Part shown: piece by piece, positions 11,380 through 33,697 of the stretch
Layout of the letters: each line of letters opens with the position of its first letter
Numbering within the stretch: the first letter of the stretch is position 1
NCBI RefSeq assembly: GCF_030463565.1
Contig: NC_134649.1
Location: 37,101,044-37,165,043, forward strand
DNA from: Pelecanus crispus
Taxonomy: Eukaryota; Chordata; Aves; Pelecaniformes; Pelecanidae
Direction of reading: 5' to 3'
Length of the DNA stretch: 64,000 nt
Translations under genes and position numbers: made by a program
The notes under the pieces: model-generated
Databases searched by the model: none
What the model was told of the DNA's origin: nothing
Seen by the model: only the letters and a program-made list of their open reading frames with translations

Positions 11380-11517
11380 AAAATTAATTGGAAGAGCTGT
11401 TCAAGAAGAAAATCTTAAGTGCTACACCTTGGAAAAACACTGAAAATGAAAATTAATTGGAAGATCTGTTCAAGAAGAAAATCTTAAGTGCTACACCTTG
11501 GAAAAACACTGAAAATG
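11380..11517. repeat. 69-bp tandem duplication
   Basis: Units 11380-11448 and 11449-11517 are the same length and differ at one visible position (GAAGAGCTG versus GAAGATCTG), so this is a recent head-to-tail duplication. Both contain AATCTTAAGTGCTACACC. There is no open frame through it. Confidence 0.93.
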
Positions 11518-12375
11518 ACTACATGACAGTTGAGTCAGGGGCCTTCTACAATTTGCCAGCTCTGAAAAGTTTTGGGGAAAAACACCCCAAAACCCCAAAC
11601 TCCACTGAGTAATGGAGGCTTGCAGGCTGGCAAGAGAAATGTGTCAGTCACTTAGAATAGTAAGATTGCAGTTGTTAAGTTTGGAAGTGAAATCATATTA
11701 CTTACAGAGGCTAACTGAGCTCCCCTTACAACTTTAAAAACCAGTTTTTTTTCTGCTTTTTAGTACCTATCCATTACAACTGGGTTACTTAATTGTTTCA
11801 AAACCCGAAACATTAAAAAAATCTGTAACTTCTCCATAGTACCAGAAGGTGAGGCTGCCAGAGAAGAGACTTGCCTGGTATTCTGCCTCCTAGACCCAGC
11901 TGGTCCCTCATTCCCTGCATCCGTGCTGGGGTTGCTGCTTCTGCCTCCTTGCTGAGCAAGGAGAGGCAGAGCACAGGAAAGCTGGCATCTGCCAGAAGCA
12001 AGCAGTAAGGGAAAAACACGGCACTCGAACAGGCCCAGCAACATTAGATGGTCCTTGCACATGGCAGATAATCCTTCAGTATCGTCAGGAGGAAATTCAG
12101 CCTCACGAGCTAGCGCAGGAGATTCTCCAGTCCGAGGATCCCTGGTTTAATTAGTACAGCGTTGCAGCACAGGCTGACCACCAATAGCAGCAACATGTCA
12201 CGAACCAGCTGGACATTTCTGGAGTGAAAAATGCAGAACTAGGGTCTAGGTTAGGACAAAGTCACAATTCAAAGGAATTGTGATTCTTTTGGGGGGTGAG
12301 AAACAACCCTTAGGCACACCTTCAGCCCATATCCCCCATGCTCCCAATCTATATTTACGTCTATGTGAGGTAATG

Positions 12376-12407
12376 TATGTGGAGTAGGAGTCTTCCTACT
12401 CCACATA
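12376..12407. repeat. Perfect inverted repeat (14-bp stem, 4-nt loop)
   Basis: Left arm TATGTGGAGTAGGA (12376-12389), loop GTCT, right arm TCCTACTCCACATA (12394-12407). All 14 pairs match. Lies in the PDE12-ARF4 intergenic gap, in no recognised gene. Confidence 0.95.
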
Positions 12408-15400
12408 AGGTGACTTTAGCCCCCATTTTAGCTCCCCCTACACATCTGAACCTTGCCAAGCAATTAATTCTTCCCCTCAAAATCACCTCTAGAACCCAGA
12501 TGTGTAGAAGCCCCATTAAGCCTGTCTCCATTTTATTTCATAAATGTAAACTCACCTGGTGTTCCTCTTCCAGCAATTGGAATGCTTCATATCCTTCGCA
12601 TAAAAAAACTGGGCAATATTCTTTGCATCTTTTAATTTTTTTTTATTTTTTTGTTACTCTACTTTCCCAGACCAGTCATTAAGGAAAAAGGGAGAAAGGA
12701 ACACCTCACTTTCCTTCCTCATCAACTTTCCCATCTCTGCTATGGGATGCAGTAACCAAGACAGACAGCACTGCTCCAGCATCTGCTCTGAGTAGCTGTT
12801 GTCCCCGGAGGGAGGGAGGAGTTTCTTCTTTCACACTGGCTCCCTGCTGCGCACAAATTTGTGCACAGCAAAGAACATTATGAGAACTAAGAGCACTGAA
12901 AGACTGGCCCTCTCGAGGGAATAGATACTTGGCTAGTTTTGGGGTTGTTCCAGTTATCGTGAAATGCAGTTTACCTGTCTGTTTGATATGTACAAAAAAA
13001 ACCAACCAAGGCCTGTCAGATCCTTCAGACTGGTCTGGCAACTTGGAACTCGTATCTCCTGACCTTGTCCATACCAGAAAAAAGGGTCTCAGACACCCAT
13101 GACAGTACTTGAATTCTTACACATCAGTATTTCTTGTATCACTGCTATTTTTGAAGGGACTAACTCAAGCCTTCAGTAAAATGCATTTATGTATCATGAC
13201 AAAGCAAAAAATAATGCAATGATTGAGAGGAGGGAGAAAAGGAAGGAGAAAAATAGTACAAGAAACAGGGAAAAATACCCAACATGCTAAGGAGTCAGAT
13301 CTTTCAACACCTCAAATTGCGTAGTTGCCTCGTTTCTCACATTCCTAGCATAAAAAACAAAAAAAACCCCACACCAAAAAACTTTCAAGACTTTCAACTC
13401 CCATCCAGTAAGAGGAAGAGCCTGAAACATTTCAGTTTCCCTAGAATAAATCCCTTAATAGAACCTGATGCTTTTAAAAATTTTTCTGCACAATACATTC
13501 GTTAGCTAAGCTTTATTCATAGATCCAACAGCAGCGTATCAAATGTCATTTCTTACTCAAGTCCTCTGTCAATACCATTCTTGACAAGAGCAGGAAAGAT
13601 GTACTGGGACAAGGTGATGTGCAAAGTTTCATCAAACTGCACTAAATTGCCTTTGTCCAGACCTTCATATAAAGATTACTCAGATGAGCAAGGACTGCAA
13701 ACAGGGCTCCAAATTCTCATTACTGGCAAAACCCTAAACCACTTTTATACACAAGCCAGGCCATTGCTGTAAGTGCCCTCGTAGTGTTCTATTGCCTCCA
13801 GTACATTGTTTTATTGGTGTATGTTGAAAACTCTGAGAACAAACCAAGCAAGTAGAGATGCTTATAGCGTTTGTTGCTAATTCCTGATGCGTTTAGAACC
13901 AGTTTTTGTTCTGTGTGCAAACAGTTGAACCAAAGTCTGCAGATTATCTACAAAACAGTTGCAGAACAAGTTCTAGACTATGTTGTTCATGAAGCCTTTT
14001 TTTTTTTTTTAAAAGACACCCCATCCCCCCACCCCCAAATATCGTCTACTATTTACATTGTAGGATTGAGCACTCGGGTTAGTTACATGTGAGAAAAACA
14101 AAACAAGCCTTTTGCACTCGTCTGTAGGTAGATCTGAATATTCACGCAAAACTATTCTCCAAATGTTGGAAAAAAAATGAAAAGCCAATCATGCATGTAC
14201 TGAAAATACAAGGAATAAACTGTGTCAGCATGGCCAAATAAAAGAAAAAAAAACATTCTTCAATGTTTTGCTCTCTATAGTTAAGCTGGCCATCTGATAT
14301 ACTGAAATAAAAACTCTTGCATGCAAATATTACTAGACTGACTCCCCAGTGCAGTAGAACTTACCCATTGTTTGAATACAGGAGTTGATGCTACACAATG
14401 AAAAATTTCAGTTACTGGAATTCAGGATTTCCTGTCACTACAGTAGAATGAGAAACAAATTCTTAGCAGTCTTGTGCCCTTCCAAGATTTTGAACTTCTC
14501 GGACAACAGCTCAGTTCAGGTATTTGACTTCTGATAGGGAAATGACAAAGTTAGTGTATCTAAACTCTTAACAGACATGACAGAATTGGATCTTCATGGG
14601 AATTTCATCTGCCTCCAGACAGCAGGGCTGTACTATACATTGTTACTGACATACAGCATATATAGGTCACTATTATAATTGCTTTAGCCAGAAAATAACA
14701 ATTTCAAAGAATGCCAAAAAAACAAAAAAAAGTATTTTTACCTATCCAAAATGTCTTAAATGACAGCCAGTGCCTTTACAGTAGAAGAGTTATACTGTGT
14801 TCAGGTTAAGAAGACTAGCATACAAATTATCGTTTTGGTCAGTTTAAGAAAGCATCACTGCCACAGCTAATGAATTTACTGACAGGTAGCCTTATTAACA
14901 GAGTATGATACGAACTTCAACACCGCATGTGATCCTGGTACTAAAAGAGTCAAGACAGGATAATAAAAAAACCAAACAAACAACTCATCAGGACTAGGTT
15001 TGTTCTTGTACTAGCAGACAAGCACTAGCTACAAAAGTAGCACTAACTCCAAAGGAAAAGGAGAGCCACCAGTACTTCAGCTCACAGCAATAGCCAGTAA
15101 GAATATGCCTTACTACTTCACAATTGTCATCTGAAGGCATGGCGGCTTTCTAAGCACATGCACCAACGCCAGGGACTGCTGCTTAGAGTCAAGAACACTT
15201 AATCTAGAGCATGCCTTGAAAATGTTTAGAGAACTGAGAACAGTTGATGAGAATATAGTAAACTGAGGGAAATTTTATTTATTTGTCAATTGTGACGTTA
15301 TTCCACAGCCCATCAAGTGTCTTGTCCCTTCTACAGCTTAGTATTATTATGAACAAACTGCGTAACGGAGACCTTGCTTCCAAGATTACAACCTTACAGA

Positions 15401-17149
15401 GTATTAAGAGGCAAATATCATTTTAGTAACAGGTTAAGTGTGATCTTATCTATTTACAGGAAGATTGAAGTACTTGCTTCAGTTCCTCTTTATGCTCTGA
15501 TTAACACTACAGTGACTACTCAATTACACCCAAGAATTTTATTGACTTTGTCTTACTACACTTCACTGTAAGCTGTAGTCTTAACCCCTCATGCAGATCC
15601 CATCACTCTTAAATGAGGCTCAAGATCTTTACTACTTTCTCACTTTGATTTTGTGAAATTACTTATTTTATAGCAGAATTGCAACCTACTGGTACACAAA
15701 GCCAAGCATGGTGACTCTTTGAAATACGAACTGCTATACGCATGCTGTAACTCAAAAGCGTAGTGGCTAAACAGAGCTCCCCTAAACCCGAGTATTTAAT
15801 TACTTAAAAGCACTTGAAAGAATTAAAACAATGAAATAGTAATTTCTGTTTACCAAACAGCATGTTTCTTTTGAGCTAACAGGCCTAACTTGGTTTTAAG
15901 TACCTGCTTGTTTAAGTCTACCTCTAACTTCTTCCCTGGAAGAGGAGACAGCATTTAATTTGTCACAAGCATTGTTTCATTTTAACCTATTGGGACTACC
16001 AATACAACCCGTATTGCAGGCAAGCCACCTCTTCTGAACAAGGTGTTCCTTTTAAGGTTTGTTTCAAGGAGCTGCATTGCTAGAAATATGCATATTAACA
16101 GCTACTGATCCAATGCATGGAAACATCAGCTTTGGTTAATATGTAATCAGCAATTCATTGAAGGTGTAAGCAAAACTCTACTCACTTTGCACTGTCTCCT
16201 GGGTCTCTGTTACATATTGGAGATAGTTAATGACTTTATTCAAAAGCTCTGGAATTTTCTCTTGTTAGCTGTGTTCACAGTTAACAGTACTTCCTGGAAA
16301 CTTAAACCTCAATTACATAAGAGCACCTTCCAAGGCAGCTTCTGAACCTATACTAGCTTGACTTTACCAGACCTTGTCACTGGGATTTCTTGTAGCAAGG
16401 ACAAGAAGACCTGGGCTAAAAATAAGAGAGGAGCTTAGCCTAAAACTGCAATGAAATCATGCTTTGTGTTCCTAAAGACATACAATCAATAGAACAGAAT
16501 ATTTCAGTTGGAGGATTGAGCCATATTTGCATCCATACAGCAGACAGGCAACAGAAAAAGATTTTAAAATGCCCATTAGTAGCAGCCTCAAAAAACATAT
16601 TAATTTAAGCCTTTTGAACTACAGAAGTATAAGGGGGCAGAAATACAAAAGCAGTCAGCAGCAGTTGCATAGAGCTGATTTTTTGGGTGACTATCACCAT
16701 TAATATAATACTGACTAAATCCCTGTACAAGTGTTCAAGTTAACTTCCCAGCTAACCACCAACATAATCTGTGATTCTTCTGGTAGAACCCATGTTGTTT
16801 TTTAAATGTAGATACAACTATGAAACAGACATGCATGCTTTTCAGCAGTTCGTATTTGTTTTATTACAATTTTTGTAACTGTTAGTATTTTCGTATCTGG
16901 ACATCTTAATAGGAATTTTAGATTTACAACTTCAAAAGACACTTACAGAATTATACGTCTTGATGACAGCTACTCTACTGCATTGTATACAACTTTGTTG
17001 CCCACCTTCCGTGTCCCGCTCTACATAGCTCCAAACAAGTGAAAATCTGAGATTTGATGTTCACATTCAAGCTGCACGAAAGCTCAGTATACGGAAAAAA
17101 AGTGGTAACTTGCAGTTCGACTATTTCAGGAATCAAGAAGAGCATACAC

Positions 17150-28770
<11,621 letters not shown>

Positions 28771-28796
28771 GCGCGGCTTCGCCCGGCGGCGCCGAC

Positions 28797-28803
28797 TTAT
28801 AAA
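28797..28803 (-). promoter_or_regulatory. TATA-like box of ARF4
   Basis: TTTATAA on the minus strand (TTATAAA on plus), the only AT-rich heptamer in a GC-rich stretch upstream of exon 1. Confidence 0.45.
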
Positions 28804-28881
28804 GCGCAGGCGGCAGCAGCGACGGCGGCGGCTGCTGCTGCTCTGGGGCCGGGGAACCTCGCTCGCTCGCTCGTTCTCTGC

Positions 28882-28944
28882 CACGTCACGCTCGCCACGG
28901 CCGCCCCGGCTCCAACGCGGACAAAATCACGTCACGCTCGCCAC
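28882..28944 (-). promoter_or_regulatory. Two UPRE/CRE-like elements in the ARF4 promoter
   Basis: The 17-mer CACGTCACGCTCGCCAC occurs at 28882-28898 and again at 28928-28944, 46 bases apart. On the minus strand the copies read TGACGTGG and TGACGTGA, which fit the TGACGTG(G/A) element bound by CREB3/ATF6/XBP1-class bZIP factors. ARF4 is a reported CREB3 target in Golgi stress. Confidence 0.6.
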
Positions 28945-29003
28945 ATCCCCCGGCCGCGGAACCACCCTTCGCCACACGGCCCCAGCGCCCAACGGCGGCG
29001 CGG

Positions 29004-29164
29004 ACTACTGCTCCCAGCCCGCGCCGCGCCCGCGCCGCGCCCCGCTCCTCTACCCGCTGCCGCCGGCGCATGCCGGGGGATGTAGTCGCGGGCTTCCATC
29101 CCGCCTCGCCGCAGCTTCCGGCCGCCCCGGGCACGGCGGAGCGCGGCAGGCCGGGAAATGCAGT
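29004..29164. promoter_or_regulatory. Cluster of three ZNF143/THAP11 (SBS)-like motifs
   Basis: 29004-29017 reads ACTACTGCTCCCAG. The minus strand of 29066-29086 reads ACTACATCCCCCGG followed by CATGCGC. The minus strand of 29149-29164 reads ACTGCATTTCCCGGCC. All three resemble the ACTACAATTCCCAGCATGC consensus of this factor pair. Confidence 0.5.
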
Positions 29165-29480
29165 CCGCCGGGCGCCCAGCGGCTCCTCCGGCGGCGGGCG
29201 AGGCCCAGCCGCCCGGCCCCGCAGCACCGGCCGGCGGGGGCCAGGCTGCCTCTCCCCGCCGCACGCCTGCCCCGGGCTCGCCCCCAGCCCCCGGTAATTC
29301 ACCGCGCTGCGGCTCCTGCTCCCAGGCTGAGGCGCGACAGCCACCAGGCTCTTCCCCCCAAGGGCCAAAGGCTGGCCCAGAGCAAGACAGGGAGGCGTTT
29401 TGGGGTAAAACAAACCCTCAGGGAGACCCTCAGTACACCCCAGTAGCGACAGAGCTAGGTAGTTTAAAAAAAAAAAAAAA

Positions 29481-29508
29481 ATAGAGCTTTTTTTAAAAAA
29501 AGCTCTAT
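29481..29508. repeat. Perfect 28-bp palindrome
   Basis: Seven-base arm ATAGAGC, then T7, A7 and the complementary arm GCTCTAT, with no loop and no mismatch. Preceded by an A-run at 29466-29480. Confidence 0.95.
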
Positions 29509-31025
29509 CACAGGAACACTGATTACTGCAGGATCTTTTTCTTAGGCTGTTTCTATGACCTGGACCCCCCGCAGCGTCCCAGCGGCTGCAGTCGAGGCAA
29601 AACGGCGGGACCTTGGCACCAGAACAGCACAGGGTTTCTTGGCCAGGAAGCACCAGACAAGATACAGGGAAGTAATACCGGAATAAAACTGAAACAAGCC
29701 ATGGTTTATTAGAAACGAGGCATTTTTTGATTTTTGATTTCATAACCGGCTGTAACAGCTACTGTAAAAAGCCTGTGTAGTAGCCCATGATAATTAACTT
29801 TGGGGCAACATTAAGGTGAGCTGCATTTACTACATGGTATTAGTTTTAAATAATGAGTGAGCGAGCTCCAAGTGACTGAGCTCCCTATCCCAAGGAAGCA
29901 CTGGTTCAATCAAAAGCCCTAAAAATTTTCAAGGGAATTAATAGCCTACCTACGCTAATTACAAACTATGTCAGTACACAATAGCTAACATTTTTCAAAC
30001 AGAAGCTATTTACTTATCTTCCACTAAAGAAAAACATCTTTAACGGTTTTGATAAAGACACAGCCCTGAAGCAGTTCCTAACAGCAGGCTGCTGCGGGTG
30101 GGACTCAACTTAGGCTGTTCCTTTTCTTACGTGTCATGTTGAAAGTCTTGACTCAAGTTTTAAATTATGTTCTTCTGAACCAAAAATCTGTTTTGAATTA
30201 AGATTGAAAGTTATATTTTAACTTAACCTAGTTAGTGCCTAAGATGTTACTATGATCCTGATCAACTATTAGATTTCAATTTCCTGAAAGTTTTAAGGAG
30301 TCCACTTCTAAGCTTCCAATACTTACCTATTTTCTCTTCAGAGCCCTCAGTATTTACATTTTTTTTTTTTGCCAGGAAAGTTAAGCTGCCCTGAACTTAG
30401 CTGAGGATAAGTGTACTTACAAAATATTTGATGGACATTGTGAAATAAGTTACTGTCTAGACCTCCAAGCTGACATAGTCTTACTATAGCTAGGTCATTA
30501 ATAGACACCTTTCGTTATTTCAGTTGTTTGAGTACAATCTAACAAACATTTGTTTTAGAAGTGATTGTCAATAATCAGTGTTTCAACATTAACATAAGCG
30601 GTTGCTCTGTATAATCATACACAACTATTATTCACAACATACTTTTGATTCATTCTCCTCTGTTCAGATCATGGATGTTAACACTGTTAGAGGACTAGCT
30701 GCACCTTTACTACATTTGACTGCACTTTCATGTTTTGGTTCCTGGCATTATTTTTACACTGTTTAAAAGAAATCTGAGAAGTCCCAAAGCTCATGCATGT
30801 CCGGTTTACTCTCCTGTTACACTAACTGAAGCAGTTTTAACTTCTTCTGACGACCCAATTGGGGCCCTTTATCTTTAGCATTTCTTTACTGAACAGCTGC
30901 TACCTCCTTTCTAGAACCCTTTCTAATCATCCAGGTATTCTCTCCTTCACTTAGGGACTTTTTCTCATCCTGGTCCAAACAACGTGTGTGTGTGTACATA
31001 CACGGGGTTTTTTTGGGTGGTGGTT

Positions 31026-31050
31026 TTTTGTTTGTTTGTTTGTTTGTTTA
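31026..31050 (+). repeat. (GTTT)n microsatellite
   Basis: Five to six GTTT units following a T- and G-rich stretch. A short GTGTGTGTGT run lies just upstream near 30987. Confidence 0.85.
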
Positions 31051-31944
31051 AAGTCAGATGAAAACTGAGGCAAAGTTACTGAAACTAGGAGTTTTGTGCA
31101 CTGTCCTTTAGCCATCAAGCCTCAGATGAATGAGGGTTAGTACAAGTTCTTTACCTGTATCTTAAGCACATTGAGTTCAGAACAAAACCAAACCAAAAAA
31201 TAGGGGTGGGAAAATTCCAGCTCACCAAGCTGCCAACTACTTTCTGCAGCTGATGCAATTCCTCTGCTGCAACACTATGAAAGGCTGAAGGATCCCTAGT
31301 CAAAATATGCATGCTCGGTGTCACTCACTCAAAAGAAGTGCAGGGAGATCAGAAACCTGCAACAAGGAAAGCCTGTTCCTGTTTTAAGTGACTAGATTTT
31401 GCCTAGACTTGTAGTTATAGGTTAAGGTCCTTTTGAACCACCATTACTAAAAGCATTACAAGTCACTGATGAAGACAGCAAACAACCCCATACAACTTTT
31501 CTTTTTGCCTTTCTTTTGAACAAGATTTTAATTCTGTTTAAGCATCTAGTTATTCAGGGATTTAAACTAATACCAACTCCATTAAAGAAACTTAAATTGA
31601 GCTTTGCTTGCACTCTACTTCCCACTACCATGTTTCTCAAGGGCCTCTCAGATCTGTACAGGAAACAGACTGAAGATTGGATAAATTTTGCTTGGAAGCC
31701 AGTTCCTGCCATTTGCTTGCTTGAAGATCCTGCAGTTCTATCACATTACAGCCATGATGCATGATCAAACTACAACACCACTCCATCACATCAGGTATTT
31801 CTGGTCACCTAAGGGGTACAGCTTCATAATGTCAGACTAAGCAGCAGTCTCTGCAAGCTGCTGAACAGCTTTGCATACAAAGGAGACGGGAAAAACAGAC
31901 AGACAAATCACACCCATCATCTAGAGTCACATAACTTCCAAAGA

Positions 31945-33697
31945 AAAAAATAAAAATCAAACCCTTTATTTCCTTTTACAAAAATACATATTTGCAGTCA
32001 TGGGATAGTTATCATAGTTGTTACCAGTTTACATGGTTCCAAGAAGCTACACAGTGTTCCAGGTTAAATATTTAAGATAATTTAGTTTAAGAATGGCCAC
32101 GTATTAATTTCTGGATTAGAAATGCTATTTACCAGGGTGTGCAAAAAAAATTTGCAAGTTAGAAATTAATGCTGAAGTGGTGTAGTTTAAGTAACATAAG
32201 AGGGGCATTAACCAATAGAGACATATAAACCATAACAGTATTAAAATACATATTTTCATAAAAATACCATTGTGACACTTTATATCTAAATACGACATTT
32301 TTAGAAAGATGGTATGAAATATTTATCATACAAAAGCATATTCTTATAGCAGGATTATGTCGTAAGTTTTAAAAAATTCCATCCAAGCACTTAAAAGCAG
32401 ATTTTTTTAATTGTGATCCACTTGTCATATAAAAGTGTATGCTGTGTGTACACTATAGCATTAAGTTTATTCTACTTGAAACTGGTCAAAGTACAACACT
32501 GCATGTGAAGCAGCTAAATTCTTATATACCGCTGAAACTTGTTCAAGGGCATAAACATCACATTCTTGTTGCTTAATATGCAAGAGGAAATTACTCTTTA
32601 TGCATGTCTGCTATATGCATATACTGAGAATAATTTCATGCTACAATCTTTTCTTGCCCCAGTTTGACCTTTCCATAGGGTTTTTTCAGCTGAAGCCAAC
32701 ATCATCTTCCTCCAGCCCCATTACCACCTCAAACACCCTACTGGTATAAGTAAAAAAAAAAAAAAACAAACCTTAAAAATATAAAAAATTTATAACCGTA
32801 GTTGACTGCTATGATCTCCAACTGAAACAGACTGTGTATCAGCTAACTCTACTGAAATCACTGATTTTAAAATCTGTATTGGAACACCACCGTGTTTATT
32901 TCCTGTGATGAATACTGCTTATTTACATTTACACAAGTAATCCACTTTAAATCCTGAATGTCAGCAGTTTAAAACCACCAATTAGTATACAATTACTTTA
33001 TATTTAAGGCATGTGAGTAAGAGCACCTTAATTAACTGACATTGAATGGAAGAGACTTCTCTTCAGGAGATTTTTGCCAGCTGCCTTCTCTTCTTTAAAG
33101 ATGCTAAATTAATATGGTTTTGAAAAGATGGTAAAAAGGAGAAAGGAAGAAAGTTAAGAACGAATCTGAATATTTCAAGTGTCCCTGAAACAGTTTTGAA
33201 AGCAATGGTTTACCGGTAAAATACCTCAACTATAATGTATTCTGACGAAGTCACATAGTATGCCAGTTGGGCTTATCACTAGATGAAAACTAAAAGGAAA
33301 AAAAAAAAGCAGTCAGATACTACATCAACAGGACAGTACAGGATCAATATTGCTTACCCCTGAGTTAACAGGATTGGGTGTAGCAGCACCAATTAGAAAA
33401 CATTCTGCAATGCCAGCACTGCACTGTGGTCCTATACTGTGGTATAGTCTCATATGCCCACAGATTTTTCTTTAAGAGCACTTATTTCAAACATTATTAG
33501 ACACAGGAATTCCTTTAGTTGCATTGGTATTTAAGTGGAAAAAACAGTGAAAATAGTACAGTGGGCTATACTATTAGTACAGTCCATTTGTAGTGTTAAC
33601 ACACTATTTAGAGCTGTGTTCCGAAGTTGGTAAGCCACTGCCTTCTGTGAAGCTACATTTGCCTTTTGTTTTCTGTACAAAAAAAGCCCAGTAGAAA
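31945..33697 (-). other. DENND6A: DENND6A 3' UTR
   Basis: AT-rich 1.75-kb sequence after the TGA at 33700-33698. On the minus strand AATAAA lies at 31970-31965 with a poly-T-like stretch beyond, giving the likely end near 31945. End position is inferred. Confidence 0.55.

Larger units (their letters stand above)
10236..17149. other. Intergenic gap between convergent PDE12 and ARF4
   Basis: About 6.9 kb between the facing 3' ends. No coding segment, RNA gene or mobile element was recognised. It holds a 69-bp tandem duplication (11380-11517), a perfect 14-bp-stem hairpin (12376-12407), and short A/T runs such as those near 12630 and 13998. Short open frames here show no family resemblance. Confidence 0.5.
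29351..31944. other. Intergenic region between ARF4 promoter and DENND6A 3' end
   Basis: No gene or transposon recognised. It contains a perfect 28-bp palindrome (29481-29508), a short (GT)n at about 30987-30997 and a (GTTT)n microsatellite at about 31026-31050. A divergent non-coding transcript from the ARF4 CpG island is possible but nothing in the sequence proves it. Confidence 0.45.

Noticed and set aside
12062-13041. Minus-strand open frames of about 100 codons in the PDE12-ARF4 gap
   Set aside because: No recognisable family, no plausible splice context and no promoter; expected by chance in 7 kb.
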